Shown here: piece after piece, positions 1 to 9,142 of the stretch | Layout of the letters: every line of letters starts with the position of its first letter | How positions within the stretch are numbered: position 1 is the first letter of the stretch | Source of the DNA: Gudongella sp. | GTDB taxonomy: Bacteria; Bacillota; Clostridia; Tissierellales; Tissierellaceae | Reading direction: 5' to 3' | Length of the DNA stretch: 48,515 bases | NCBI GenBank assembly: GCA_024649995.1 | Contig: JANKMX010000011.1 | Location: 3,251-51,765, forward strand | The notes under the pieces: model-generated | Database searches by the model: none | What the model was told of the DNA's origin: nothing | Seen by the model: only the letters and a program-made list of their open reading frames with translations | Position numbers and translations under genes: made by a program

Positions 1-2
1 GA

Positions 3-593
3 GACAGAGTAGTAAGTGGAATAGTATTGGAAGATGGAAGCCTTGTTTTGAAGCTGTACTATGACGCAGATGAGGAAGATGAACAAGAAGAACCTGAAGA
101 AGACACATGGACAGTAACCTTCCTACCTGGAAATAGAGGGGATCTTGAAGGCGAAACAGTATTCAGAGACATAGAGGACGGCGCAGACTGGGATGATATC
201 ATAGATGTACCTGATGTTGACCCTGATAGAAATTACAGATTTGATGGCTGGTCTGAAAGATTCCCTGATACGATAGAAAAGGATTGGGTATTCGTCGCAC
301 AATACGAAAGAATCAGCAACAATGATGACGATGATGATGAGCCTAGAGAAGAGCCGGAAATAGAAGTTGAAGAAGAGACTCCAGAAGCTCCACCAGTAAT
401 AACTCCTCCAGTGGTTACACCACCTGTTGAAACACCAGTTGGACCACCGGAAACTGTTGAAGTACCAGTGGAAACACCAGCTGCAGCACCAACTCTTCCA
501 AAAACAGGATCAGTTGGAGCAGGAGAAATGGCAGGCATCGGAGCACTTCTGATGGCAATAGGAGTACTACTGAAGAAGAAAAAAGGATTCTAG
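3..593 (+). CDS. LPXTG surface protein, C-terminal end (5' end outside window)
   Basis: The frame is open from base 3, so the TTG at 27 is probably not the true start and only the C-terminal ~196 residues are present. The segment from VTFLPGNRGDLEG through YRFDGWSERFPDTI to VFVAQY resembles the InlB B-repeat type of surface repeat. An acidic stretch and a Pro/Thr/Glu/Val-rich, wall-spanning-like linker follow. The end is a sortase signal: LPKTG, a hydrophobic segment (GIGALLMAIGVLL) and a KKKKGF tail. A sortase would cleave in LPKTG and link the protein to peptidoglycan; no sortase gene lies in this window. The LPKTG and tail closely resemble those of the adhesin at 30468-32759, so both probably use the same sortase class. 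Function beyond surface display is unknown. Confidence 0.85.
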   Translation, partial: DRVVSGIVLEDGSLVLKLYYDADEEDEQEEPEEDTWTVTFLPGNRGDLEGETVFRDIEDGADWDDIIDVPDVDPDRNYRFDGWSERFPDTIEKDWVFVAQYERISNNDDDDDEPREEPEIEVEEETPEAPPVITPPVVTPPVETPVGPPETVEVPVETPAAAPTLPKTGSVGAGEMAGIGALLMAIGVLLKKKKGF

Positions 594-622
594 AATAAAT
601 TAACAGAATTGAATTAAGCTTA

Positions 623-662
623 CTAAGGGTGTACACTAAGGTGTGCACCCTTAGAGTTTTTT
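623..662 (+). terminator. Rho-independent terminator
   Basis: A 13-bp stem with one mismatch (CTAAGGGTGTACA against TGTGCACCCTTAG) is followed by AGTTTTTTG. It lies just after the LPXTG gene. Confidence 0.85.
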
Positions 663-747
663 GTAACTTAATCGTAAGAATTACAACTTTTTCATTGGGT
701 ATATGAAATATGGGACATAAAGAATAATTGACTGGGAGAGAATTGGA

Positions 748-2565
748 ATGCTTGAAATATTGCTATTGATAAAATTCATAATATACACAGGTGTAATAGA
801 GGTGGAGCACAACAGGATAGGAGTAATACTCACAAGCTTCTTCATATCCGTTGTCATACTTGCCTTATTAAAGAGGATAAAAGGAAAAAGAAGATTTGCA
901 TATATCTTTGGCTTCTATGGATTTGTATCCATACTTATGCTAATTAACGGAGCATACTTTACCCAATTCAACACACTGACATCAGTATATGTAATAAAAC
1001 AGATTCCTCAGCTTGTAAATGTGGGGGATAATCTCAAGTTTCTTATTGATTTCAAAAAGATAGCCCTCCTCATGGAGCTGCCAATAATATACTGGTATTT
1101 CAGAAGAGTCAGAAGAAATTACAACCCAGAAGAAAAGATTCCCTTTAAGTACAATCAAAATGCACTTATAGCTGGAGTGATTGCCTTAGCGATCCTTATA
1201 CAATATTTTGGGTATACCGGAAAACTTCAGTCCGTAGCCTCCCAGGAATTGTATCTATACCACACAATCGACATAGGACGGAGTATGGTAAGTGAGCATA
1301 AGGCAGCTGCAGAGGTTCTTACCATGGAGGATCGCATGGAGCGGATAAGGATGAGACGAAACCTTATAAATGGAAACTACACGGGAGTTGGAGAGGGCAA
1401 GAACCTTATAGTAATCCAGGTTGAAGCCCTTCAGGACTTCCTTATAGAGAGGACATATCTTGGTCAGGAGATAACACCAAGTCTCAACAGGCTAGCAAAG
1501 AACAGGTCATCCCTTTACTACAATAACTATTTTCAGCTTGTGGGTAAGGGAAATACATCTGATGCAGAATTTGTATCCCATAACTCACTATATCCATCGC
1601 TGGGAGAACCAACCTACATGGAGTATGAGGAAAACTCATATTACGGATTACCTTGGCTCTTGAGGGATAATGGCTACACTGCCTGGGCATTTCATGGGTA
1701 TGAACGTGATTTCTGGAATCGAGATGAAGCCTATATAAACCAAGGATTCCAAAAGTTTATAGCTGAGGACAACTTTGAATTTGACGAAGAAATCGGCTTT
1801 GGAATAAAGGATGAGGACTTCTTTGATCAATCACTTGTATACATTAAGAACCTAGATGAGAGGTATGAAAATCCATTCTATGCATTTATGGTCACCCTCA
1901 CTAGCCATACACCCTTTGAAATGCCAGAGGAGGACCAGCATCTCCAGTTAAAACCCGAGCATAGGGGCACAATCCTTGGAGATTATCTTCAGTCCATCCA
2001 CTATATGGATAGAGAGCTTGGAGAATTCATTGATAACCTGGAAAAGGAAGGGATACTTGAAAACACTGTCCTTGCAATTTACGGAGACCATTTTGGAATG
2101 AATGCTGCAAATGAAATAGACAAGGGCCTTATGACAGACTACCTCCACATGGAGTATGACTTTGACCATATGATGAATGTTCCACTTATTATCCATATAC
2201 CAGGTGAAACACTGGGTATAGAGATTTCAACAATAGGCAGTCAGCTTGACTTCTACCCGACAATTGCAAATATTATGGGCTATCCCATAACAAAGGGTAT
2301 AATATTCGGGAGGGACCTTAATAATCTACAAAGAACAAATTACGTATTTCCAGTAAGCTTTATGAAGGCAGGCTCAGTCATTACTGAGGACCATGTATTT
2401 GAAATGTCCAGGGATGAGATATTTGAACACAGCAGGGCCTTCAACAGAAAAAGTAGAGAGTCAGTGAACATTAATAACTTTAGAAGTCTAAGCAAAAGAG
2501 CAATACAGGAAATAACAATATCCAACTATATACTTGAAAACAATAGAATTACATCAGATTACTAG
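748..2565 (+). CDS. LTA-synthase-family membrane sulfatase (polyglycerol-phosphate transferase type)
   Basis: A 605-residue protein of the lipoteichoic acid synthase family (alkaline phosphatase/sulfatase superfamily). The N-terminal ~160 residues are hydrophobic membrane helices. The extracellular catalytic domain starts near residue 215 (NLIVIQVEAL). Its GKGNTSDAEF motif contains the predicted nucleophile Thr270, and metal-binding motifs appear as FHGYERDFWNR and YGDHFGM. LtaS enzymes move glycerol phosphate from phosphatidylglycerol onto a glycolipid anchor outside the membrane. Size and motif order fit the family, but substrate is not proven; a related phosphoglycerol transferase is possible. 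GGGAG lies 10 nt before the ATG. No close operon partner: a terminator lies upstream and 225 nt of non-coding DNA downstream. Confidence 0.88.
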   Translation: MLEILLLIKFIIYTGVIEVEHNRIGVILTSFFISVVILALLKRIKGKRRFAYIFGFYGFVSILMLINGAYFTQFNTLTSVYVIKQIPQLVNVGDNLKFLIDFKKIALLMELPIIYWYFRRVRRNYNPEEKIPFKYNQNALIAGVIALAILIQYFGYTGKLQSVASQELYLYHTIDIGRSMVSEHKAAAEVLTMEDRMERIRMRRNLINGNYTGVGEGKNLIVIQVEALQDFLIERTYLGQEITPSLNRLAKNRSSLYYNNYFQLVGKGNTSDAEFVSHNSLYPSLGEPTYMEYEENSYYGLPWLLRDNGYTAWAFHGYERDFWNRDEAYINQGFQKFIAEDNFEFDEEIGFGIKDEDFFDQSLVYIKNLDERYENPFYAFMVTLTSHTPFEMPEEDQHLQLKPEHRGTILGDYLQSIHYMDRELGEFIDNLEKEGILENTVLAIYGDHFGMNAANEIDKGLMTDYLHMEYDFDHMMNVPLIIHIPGETLGIEISTIGSQLDFYPTIANIMGYPITKGIIFGRDLNNLQRTNYVFPVSFMKAGSVITEDHVFEMSRDEIFEHSRAFNRKSRESVNINNFRSLSKRAIQEITISNYILENNRITSDY

Positions 2566-2629
2566 GTGTAATCTGATATAATTAGGTAATAAGTAATAAC
2601 TAAAAACAGATAATGAACACTTATACCCT

Positions 2630-2765
2630 CTCGACAAAACATCTCAAAATCAAGAATTTTGGATATTCTAGTCGCCGGGCACTTACAATGAACAACAAAC
2701 AAAGTCGTCATCTAGAGCTTGTCGAGAAATCTAAGACCCCAAAGCCTTTCTTAGGAATAAGTACT
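2630..2765. repeat. Possible degenerate dispersed repeat
   Basis: Non-coding DNA rich in short inverted motifs (TCGACAAAAC, GTCGTCATCTAGAGC, CTTGTCGAGA). It resembles, only loosely, the intergenic sequences at 13590-13665 and 20262-20395, which carry TCGTCATCCTGAGC and GTCTCGACAGGTTCGACA. No ORF or clear RNA fold seen. Confidence 0.3.
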
Positions 2766-2790
2766 ATTTGAAAACCAGGAGGAAAAATAA

Positions 2791-3912
2791 ATGAAAAAAC
2801 TATTATCAATACTACTGGCATTAACCCTACTATTACCATCAGCATCCTTTGCCCAAGGATCATCACTTGGTGACATAAGATCCCACGAAACTGATGCTGA
2901 TATGGAGCTTATGATTGAAGTCTACAATTATATACAGGAAGCCTATCCCCTTGAACTTGACAACAAGGCAGTAATAGAAGGGGGACTTAAGGGAATGCTT
3001 CAGGCAATTGATCCCTACAGCGACTACTATACTCCTGAGGAGGCATCCCAGCTTTATATGGAGCTTATGGGATACTTCACAGGAATAGGAATATATATCG
3101 AGAAGCAGGAAACCTACATTACTATAGTAGAAACAATTGAGGGAGCCAACGCAAAAGAGGCTGGACTCCTTGCTGGAGATGTTATTATTTCAATCGATGG
3201 AATAGACACCAGGGACATGTCCCTATCAGAGGCATCAAGTATGATCAAGGGAGTCAAGGGAACAACAGTAAAGCTTGGAATCAAAAGAGCCGGAGTGGAG
3301 GAAATCCTGTATTTTGAAATTGTACGTGATGAGGTAATAATCAATCCTGTATCCTATTCAGAAATTGAAGAGGGAATAGGCTACATCAGGCTAAGTGAAT
3401 TTAGCCAGACTGCCGCAATCGAAATCAGAAGGGCATTGGGGAACTTCAACACGGAAGGCACAAGAAAGATAATCCTTGACCTAAGGAATAATCCAGGAGG
3501 TCTATTGGACCAGGCAGTCAAGATTGCCAAGGAATTTGTCCCGCAGGGACCCATAGTCCACATCAGGGAAAGAAACACATCACTATTAACCTATTCTTCA
3601 TATAATAATGTCCCGGATTATGACCTTGTTGTCCTGGTAAACGAAAACAGCGCATCGGCATCAGAAATCCTGGCAGGAGCTATAAGGGACAGAGATGCAG
3701 GAATACTAATAGGAGAGAAAACCTATGGCAAGGGAATAGTACAAAGCATTATACCTCTTGAGAACGGAAGCCTGATCAAAATGACAACAGCCGAATACCT
3801 GACACCTAAATACAGAAGCATCCATGGAATTGGAATTGTGCCGGATGTTATTATAGAGAATGCTGATGGGGTTGATTTGCAGATGCAGAAAGCGATTGAA
3901 GAACTGAAATAG
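2791..3912 (+). CDS. S41-family C-terminal processing peptidase (CtpA/Prc type) with PDZ domain
   Basis: A 373-residue secreted serine protease. A signal peptide covers about residues 1-21 (MKKLLSILLALTLLLPSASFA). A PDZ domain lies at about 90-185 (GIGIYIEKQETYITIVETI, AGLLAGDVIISIDG). The S41 catalytic domain follows (GYIRLSEF, LDLRNNPGGLL). The Ser/Lys dyad fits Ser289 in SASASE and Lys314 in KTYGKG, 25 residues apart as in the family. CTPs trim or degrade envelope proteins by recognising C-termini. GGAGG lies upstream of the ATG, and a perfect hairpin follows, so it looks monocistronic. It ends 325 bp before the S-layer gene, whose C-terminus is predicted to vary; a functional link is speculation. 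Confidence 0.93.
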   Translation: MKKLLSILLALTLLLPSASFAQGSSLGDIRSHETDADMELMIEVYNYIQEAYPLELDNKAVIEGGLKGMLQAIDPYSDYYTPEEASQLYMELMGYFTGIGIYIEKQETYITIVETIEGANAKEAGLLAGDVIISIDGIDTRDMSLSEASSMIKGVKGTTVKLGIKRAGVEEILYFEIVRDEVIINPVSYSEIEEGIGYIRLSEFSQTAAIEIRRALGNFNTEGTRKIILDLRNNPGGLLDQAVKIAKEFVPQGPIVHIRERNTSLLTYSSYNNVPDYDLVVLVNENSASASEILAGAIRDRDAGILIGEKTYGKGIVQSIIPLENGSLIKMTTAEYLTPKYRSIHGIGIVPDVIIENADGVDLQMQKAIEELK

Positions 3913-3927
3913 TCAGACTAGTTAAAA

Positions 3928-3970
3928 ACAAGCATATTACAAATCTGCCTTGGATTTGTAATATGCTTGT
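3928..3970 (+). terminator. 17-bp perfect inverted repeat, probable terminator
   Basis: ACAAGCATATTACAAAT pairs perfectly with ATTTGTAATATGCTTGT across a 9-nt loop. The T-tract after it is weak on the + strand; the reverse strand has a run of five T (GTTTTTAAC), so it may act in both directions. Confidence 0.7.
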
Positions 3971-4069
3971 AATGTTATTATCAAAGTTACCGTGGTATAA
4001 TACATACATGAAGTACGTAATCTAGGAGAGTTTCCTATATTACAAGTTTATTACACAACCATCTTATTC

Positions 4070-4098
4070 TTGAATTAAGGTGAGTGTAATGCTATAAT
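4070..4098 (+). promoter_or_regulatory. Strong sigma-A promoter of the S-layer gene
   Basis: TTGAAT (4070-4075), 17-nt spacer, TATAAT (4093-4098) with an extended TGC just before the -10. This predicts a leader of about 130 nt. A second possible start is an extended -10 TGGTATAAT at 3993-4001. A strong promoter suits an abundant S-layer protein. Confidence 0.8.
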
Positions 4099-4163
4099 CA
4101 AGTGTAGAATGATGGTAAATTGAATATTTTACCATTTTCTACAGTACGAGTCAGATGGGTTTT

Positions 4164-4200
4164 GAAGGAATAGCCCCCTGGCAGCAGACTATATTCCTTC
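4164..4200 (+). promoter_or_regulatory. Hairpin in S-layer mRNA leader
   Basis: GAAGGAATA pairs with TATTCCTTC around a 19-nt loop, 22 nt before the AAGGAGGG ribosome site. Leader hairpins often stabilise S-layer mRNAs. The loop contains CCCCC, which could in principle pair with the GGGGG loops of the splice cassettes. I treat that as a curiosity because the match is only 5 nt. Confidence 0.45.
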
Positions 4201-4237
4201 AGAAAAAATAATATACATTATAAGGAGGGTTTTATTG

Positions 4238-7021
4238 ATGAAGAAGCATTTAGCATTAGTATTGGCATTAGTAATGGTTCTATCAAGCTTCAGCTTCGTT
4301 TCAGCAGCTCCTGACTTTTCCGATTTGGATGGTCACGAGAATGCAGAAGCAGTTGCTAGACTAGAGCTACTAAATGTCCTTAAAGGTTACCCAGACGGAA
4401 CCTTCAAGCCAGATAACACTATCACTAGAGCAGAGTTTGCTGCTGTAGCTGTTAGAGTATCAGGTCTTGAGAATGTAGCAATGGCAGCACAAGGACTACC
4501 AACAGGATTCACTGATGTACCTGCATGGCATTGGGCATCAGGATATGTTGGAACAGCTGCTAAAATGGGAATCGTTAACGGAATCGGAAATGGACTTTTC
4601 GCTCCTGAGACTCCTGTTAAGTACGAAGAAGCTATCACTATGATAGTTAGAGCTCTTGGCTATGAGCCAATGGCACAAGCAAGAGGTGGATATCCATTCG
4701 GTTACCTAATCGTAGCTAATGAGATTGATCTTCTTGAAGATGCAATGGGAACTCAAGGAACTTGGGCAACTAGAGCATTTGTAGCACAAATTACTGATAA
4801 CGCTCTTGAAATTCCAATGATGATCCAAGTAGGATTCGGATCAGACACTAAGTGGGTAATTTCAGGTGAAGAAGACACTAAAGAAAAATGGTTACTTGAC
4901 CAAATGGGCTTTGAAGTAGTAGAAGGCGTAGTAGAGGTTAAAGATGTAGCTGATATGGAAATCGAAATTGACGGCGATGATTATGTTGTCCCAGCTGGAT
5001 TTGATTTCTTTATGACTGAAGGTGCAGAAATCAAGGCATGGGTTGATGGAGACGATGTTTTCGCTTACACAATCAATGACGATGTTTACCTTGATGCTAT
5101 TGAGGTAGACGGAGACGAGATTGAGCTTATGATGGAAGATGAGACATTTGATCTTGCAAGAGATGCTCAAATCATGCTTGATGGAGCAGATAAAGACGGA
5201 GATTTCACTGCTGACTTTGCAAAAGTTGTAGTTAACGGTGACGATGAAGTATCCTTCGTTGAAGCATATGTTACTGATGGATTTATTCTTGTAGAAGAGA
5301 TTGACGACGAGATAATTCTTGACATCAACGATGATGAAGTAGACGTTGAAGATTATGTAGTTCTTAAAGATGGAATGACTGCAAGCATCGAAGCTCTTGA
5401 AGAAGGAGACGTAGTATTCTTCTATGATGGAGATGTTCTTAATGGAGAGTATGATGGACTTGCAATGGCTTTCAATGAAAGTGTAATGGGAGAGATTTCT
5501 AGAGTATATACAGCAAGCCGTTCTTTCAGAATGAATGGTGAAAACTATGAATTAGTAGCTGATGCTCTTTATCTTGATGATGCTGGATTAAGCTTGATTT
5601 CCAACGATGTTGAGGAACTTGAGTGGATGATGGATGAGGAAACAGAAGCAGAAGCATTCCTTAACTTTGAAGGCGATGTAGTTCTAGTAGTTGGAGATAC
5701 TGGCGAGGCTGCTACTTCCAAGTTCTATGCAGTTCTAATTAAAGATGCTGTTCAATATGATGGAAGAGGCGGAGAAAGACTAGCTCTTGACTTGTTCAAT
5801 GAGTTTGGCGAGAAGATGGAGTTAGATATCGACCAAGACTTTATTGATGATGGCGATTTCACAGGACTACCTACAGGATATGACACTCTAGCTGAGCTTG
5901 ATAGTTTATTCGAAATACCAACAACGACAGGACCAGCAATAGATCTTATAACATTCCTGTTTGAAGTAGAAGTTGATGAGGATGGAGATCTTGAAACATT
6001 GAAGCACATTGCTACAGAAGAGTTAGCAGCTGCTAAATCAGAGAACACTGGTTTTGAAATTGATGACACTTATGCAGAGGTTGCTACTGTAGACAACAGA
6101 TTGATGTCAAGTACCGTAGTATTCTACGACTATGACTCAACAAACGGAGACTTTGAGAAGGTTGTAATGCTTGGAGACGTTGATGGCGAGTTCTCAGAAG
6201 TAGAAACTGGAAGAGCCTATGCTAAGAGTGGTAGAGTAGAAGTTGTACTTGCAACTTCAACTGACGCTGATACTGATACAACTGACTATACCGGCCTTGT
6301 TAAGAAGGTAAGAACTCTTAGAGGCGGAGAAGAAGAAATTACTATTATGGTAGCTGGAGAGGAAATGGAGTTTGTAACAGCTGATAAGGCAACAGGAGCT
6401 GCTGTAGAAGGCGAATTCTGGACACTTACAGTTGGAGATACTTCAAAAGAGATTGACAGTACTACAAAGGCTGCAATAGTAATGGCAAACGACATTGATT
6501 CTGTAGATGTTTCAGATGATGTTATTAACCTGACAAGCACCACAGCAATTGAGCTAGTAAGTGATGCTGTAGTCTATGAGTATGAAGACGATGGAGATAA
6601 CGTACTTGAATATGGAGACTTTGATGAAGTAAGTCTAAGAGACGTAAAAGCTGGATCAGATATTGGTTATGTATTGGCTAGAACAAATAGTAACTACTGG
6701 GTAAGCTATGTAGTAGTATACGTTGATCCAACACCAGCTGGTTCAACAGACATTACTATGGCATATGATCCTGCCTATGAGTTAGACTTTACAAACTTGG
6801 TTGACATGGAAGCGTATACTGTAAGAATTAAGACAGCTTCAAACAACTTGCCAATAGGAGATGCTGGATTCACAGCAGATGGTACAACTGATACTCTTGT
6901 ATTGCCAAGTGCAATAACTAGTGAGATGGCTGATGGAATAACTTATACAGCTGAGCTTTATAAGACATCAGATTTAACAAAAGTTCTAAAGAGCATTAAC
7001 TTCACTGCAGATATCAACTAA
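4238..7021 (+). CDS. S-layer protein with SLH domains; 5' exon of a split group II intron
   Basis: ATG 4238 (AAGGAGGG, 8 nt spacing) gives 927 residues; an in-frame TTG three bases earlier is less well spaced. A signal peptide (MKKHLALVLALVMVLSSFSFVSAA) is followed by two clear SLH modules and a degenerate third (residues ~25-190: RLELLNVLKGYPDGTFKPDNTITRAE; FTDVPAWHWASGYV), which bind secondary cell-wall polymer. The rest is a very acidic beta-rich region ending in an Ig-like segment. It is probably the main S-layer subunit. The reading frame ends AAC TAA TAA, 8 nt before the group II motif GUGCG. Unspliced RNA makes the 927-residue form. Splicing after AAC (7018) would remove the stops and allow C-terminal extensions from distant cassettes. 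Confidence 0.93.
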   Translation: MKKHLALVLALVMVLSSFSFVSAAPDFSDLDGHENAEAVARLELLNVLKGYPDGTFKPDNTITRAEFAAVAVRVSGLENVAMAAQGLPTGFTDVPAWHWASGYVGTAAKMGIVNGIGNGLFAPETPVKYEEAITMIVRALGYEPMAQARGGYPFGYLIVANEIDLLEDAMGTQGTWATRAFVAQITDNALEIPMMIQVGFGSDTKWVISGEEDTKEKWLLDQMGFEVVEGVVEVKDVADMEIEIDGDDYVVPAGFDFFMTEGAEIKAWVDGDDVFAYTINDDVYLDAIEVDGDEIELMMEDETFDLARDAQIMLDGADKDGDFTADFAKVVVNGDDEVSFVEAYVTDGFILVEEIDDEIILDINDDEVDVEDYVVLKDGMTASIEALEEGDVVFFYDGDVLNGEYDGLAMAFNESVMGEISRVYTASRSFRMNGENYELVADALYLDDAGLSLISNDVEELEWMMDEETEAEAFLNFEGDVVLVVGDTGEAATSKFYAVLIKDAVQYDGRGGERLALDLFNEFGEKMELDIDQDFIDDGDFTGLPTGYDTLAELDSLFEIPTTTGPAIDLITFLFEVEVDEDGDLETLKHIATEELAAAKSENTGFEIDDTYAEVATVDNRLMSSTVVFYDYDSTNGDFEKVVMLGDVDGEFSEVETGRAYAKSGRVEVVLATSTDADTDTTDYTGLVKKVRTLRGGEEEITIMVAGEEMEFVTADKATGAAVEGEFWTLTVGDTSKEIDSTTKAAIVMANDIDSVDVSDDVINLTSTTAIELVSDAVVYEYEDDGDNVLEYGDFDEVSLRDVKAGSDIGYVLARTNSNYWVSYVVVYVDPTPAGSTDITMAYDPAYELDFTNLVDMEAYTVRIKTASNNLPIGDAGFTADGTTDTLVLPSAITSEMADGITYTAELYKTSDLTKVLKSINFTADIN

Positions 7022-7026
7022 TAAAA

Positions 7027-7667
7027 GTGCGAAACGTTGCTCTATAAGTCTTAGGACGAAATGAGCGAAGATGTATAGGAAAATGACTGAGGAGACTCGG
7101 TCTTTTCCTTAAACTTCAACTGTGTTGCCATTTTGATGGGTGAGATTCCCATCCAGTGCAAATAGCCTTTTTGGCACTGATGTCTGATACCCTGCACTGT
7201 CAATGTCCTGTCAGGCATTGATTGTGAAGCCAGGTAAGGTCGTAGCCGGTGAAAGTCCGTGCGCGGGACTCCTTAAAAGATTACTATGACAAACTTATGC
7301 TAATCCATTATTATGGGGCATATAAATATAGTCTTTGCTGTTAAATAACTGCATCGTTGATTTGGCAAGGACCCTATAGATTGAAATACCTTTAGGATTC
7401 AGGAGTAATTGGCTATTAAACCTGGATAAAGTATGCACTTAGTGGATGTCTAAGGTAATCAAAAGAAGGGATAGGTAATGCGGAACGTTTGATGCTGCGT
7501 ATGAGGAGGATTGACAGATCCTAAGAATTATATGCGGGCTCAGCGGGCTTATAGTAGTGTTGATCTTCAGCCGATTGTACATGTATGGTAACATATATGG
7601 AGGGTAAAACTGAAGGGAGCGAAGGAGCCCAGTCGGTAATAGGATGTGAATATAATTAGTTTATTTG
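7027..7667 (+). ncRNA. 5' half of a split group II intron (domains I-III and 5' strand of domain IV)
   Basis: Starts with GUGCG, the group II 5' motif. The ~600 nt that follow have no ORF and look like structured domains I-III, including a domain III-like stretch around 7540-7630. There is no domain V before the terminator at 7668. EBS1 candidate GUUGAU (7356-7361) pairs with AUCAAC (7013-7018), the exon end 8 nt upstream of GUGCG. No complement of the canonical junction (ATAAAA) was seen in domain I. The 14 nt at 7633-7646 (UCGGUAAUAGGAUG) pair fully, with G-U pairs, with the segment before domain V in all four cassettes: the two strands of domain IV. No reverse transcriptase is encoded here, so any protein helper must come from elsewhere. 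EBS2 was not assigned. If the shifted site is used, the excised RNA starts at 7019. Confidence 0.85.
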
Positions 7668-7697
7668 CCACCATGCACCCCCATGCATGGTGGTTTT
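7668..7697 (+). terminator. Terminator of the 5' intron half; its loop CCCCCA may act as docking loop
   Basis: A 10-bp perfect stem (CCACCATGCA with TGCATGGTGG) encloses the 6-nt loop CCCCCA and is followed by TTTTATT. It should end the S-layer/5'-half transcript. The loop is the exact complement of the UGGGGG loop at the 5' end of all four cassettes (13760, 14090, 14616, 41187). The hairpin could therefore be both a terminator and one side of a kissing-loop contact that tips domain IV. Confidence 0.85.
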
Positions 7698-7740
7698 ATT
7701 ATGTTCGTTTCATAGGTCACTTTCATTTCCATGTTTCATT

Positions 7741-7749
7741 TGATATAAT
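7741..7749 (+). promoter_or_regulatory. Extended -10 element upstream of the TolC-like gene
   Basis: TGATATAAT, an extended -10, with no convincing -35. It lies 47 nt before the ATG and just after the intron-half terminator, so the TolC-like gene probably has its own promoter. Confidence 0.5.
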
Positions 7750-7795
7750 TCAGGTATATACATATTACTGAAGGTCATAACAGAGGAGGAACAAG

Positions 7796-9016
7796 ATGAA
7801 AAATAGAATTGTTATATTCGTATTGATGATATCTTTGGCATTAATGTCGGTAAGTGGTAGTGTAGTTTTTGCGGAGGAGACAGCTGTTGAAGACACTGAG
7901 ACAGTATCTGAAGAGTCACTTTCTGAAGAAGAGGCTACAGAGGAAGAAGTTTTTAAATTAAGTCTTCAGGAAGCAATTGATTACGCTCTTGAAAACAGCA
8001 AGGAGATGGTAATTCAGAGAATAGAACTGGAAAAATCAGAGTTGGAGTACAAGCAGAATAAAAACTCAATCAAGGACACTGAAGATGCCTTGGAATTGAT
8101 GGATAGACTGTCAATACCAAGAAGATATGAGGTCACACCTGATGAAAATGTAAACAGGGCACTGATCAAAAATGGTGGAGCAATGAAGCAGGTTGAATTG
8201 GTATATAATATGGCCAAATGGAATCATGATACAACAGAAAATCAGATAAGGTATAATGTTGAAAAGGCATATTTTGATCTTTTACAGACAGAGAAGGAAC
8301 TGAAAATATCAGAAGAAAATCTTGCTTTGTCTCAAAAGCAATACGAGCTTGGTGAACTACGTTATGATTTAGGTATGATATCACAACAGCAGCTGCTGGG
8401 ACTTGGATTATCCTTGTCACAAGCACAAAGTGGGTATGAATCAGCTAAGATGTATTATGGTCTTCAAAAGATGAGCTTCAGAAATACAATAGGATTAGAC
8501 CTTGATAAGGAGTTTGAGCTAATCGATACAATAGAGTACAGAGAATATGAACCTATAGTTCTTGAAGACGCCATTGAATCTGGACTTGAAAACAACTCCA
8601 ATATCTTGATTGCAGAGAGAACTGTTGAGATACAGGAGTTGACATTGCAAGCTACATTAAGCAGATTCCCACCCAATACCTATAGATACAGAACTCAGGA
8701 GCAGGAAATTTTGAATGCTGAGATGAACCTGCAAGCAGCCAAGAATGGTGTTGAAATGCAGGTTAGAAGTGCAGTAGTCAACCTGACAACAGCTGAGAAG
8801 CAGATTGCTACCTATGAGAAGGCAGTATTTCAGGCAAGCGAGGGAGTAAGAATTGCTGAGCTTAGCTTTGAGCTTGGCCAGAATACACCAACAGAGGTTG
8901 CACAGGCAAACCTTAATCTGATGAATGCCAAGAAGAACCTTGCGCAGCAGATTCATGCCTTCAATATGGCACTGTTGGATTATAAGTATAGTATTGGTAT
9001 AGGGAAAGGATTCTAA
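7796..9016 (+). CDS. TolC-family protein, secreted
   Basis: 406 residues with a signal peptide (MKNRIVIFVLMISLALMSVSG) and then an acidic linker. Two related halves, each opening with a TolC-like motif (LSLQEAIDYALENSKEMVIQ; VLEDAIESGLENNSNILIAE), are followed by long amphipathic helices (YFDLLQTEKELKISEENLALSQKQYELGELRYDLG). TolC proteins form outer-membrane channels in diderms. Here the surroundings look monoderm, and TolC-family proteins of this kind do occur in Clostridia, with unclear function. GAGGAGG lies before the ATG. A terminator separates it from the ABC genes downstream, but the set TolC, ABC ATPase, FtsX permease, adaptor matches a MacAB-TolC-like exporter, so it may work with them. 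Confidence 0.85.
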   Translation: MKNRIVIFVLMISLALMSVSGSVVFAEETAVEDTETVSEESLSEEEATEEEVFKLSLQEAIDYALENSKEMVIQRIELEKSELEYKQNKNSIKDTEDALELMDRLSIPRRYEVTPDENVNRALIKNGGAMKQVELVYNMAKWNHDTTENQIRYNVEKAYFDLLQTEKELKISEENLALSQKQYELGELRYDLGMISQQQLLGLGLSLSQAQSGYESAKMYYGLQKMSFRNTIGLDLDKEFELIDTIEYREYEPIVLEDAIESGLENNSNILIAERTVEIQELTLQATLSRFPPNTYRYRTQEQEILNAEMNLQAAKNGVEMQVRSAVVNLTTAEKQIATYEKAVFQASEGVRIAELSFELGQNTPTEVAQANLNLMNAKKNLAQQIHAFNMALLDYKYSIGIGKGF

Positions 9017-9093
9017 AAGACAATTCTCAATTCACAATTGAAAAAAGAGATTCCTCCACGTTGGTCGGAATGGCAAAGAGAAATAGAAAATTT

Positions 9094-9137
9094 AAATGCA
9101 CAGCAAGCCATTTATTTGGGAGCTGTGCATTTTTCTC
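9094..9137 (+). terminator. Terminator after the TolC-like gene
   Basis: AAATGCACAGC pairs with GCTGTGCATTT across a 17-nt loop, followed by TTCTCATTTTTTG. The preceding bases (9018-9090) contain AATTCACAATTG and ATTCCTCCACGTTGGTCGGAATGG, which look like pieces of dispersed repeats also hinted at near 13560 and 15230. Confidence 0.8.
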
Positions 9138-9142
9138 ATTTT

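Noticed and set aside
233-538. Minus-strand and other-frame ORFs overlapping the LPXTG, SLH and adhesin genes
   Set aside because: Low-complexity shadows of repetitive acidic or proline-rich coding sequence, without ribosome sites.
7236-7266. GCCGGTGAAAGTCCGTGCGCGG, looking like a domain V inside the 5' half
   Set aside because: It lacks the 34-nt domain V pairing pattern and lies only ~210 nt after GUGCG, where domain I is expected.
7130-7270. Cobalamin-type or other riboswitch in the 775-bp gap
   Set aside because: Some phrases (GGTGAGATTCCCATCC, GCCGGTGAAAGTCCG) resemble riboswitch text, but the required conserved box order is missing and the group II reading explains the whole stretch.
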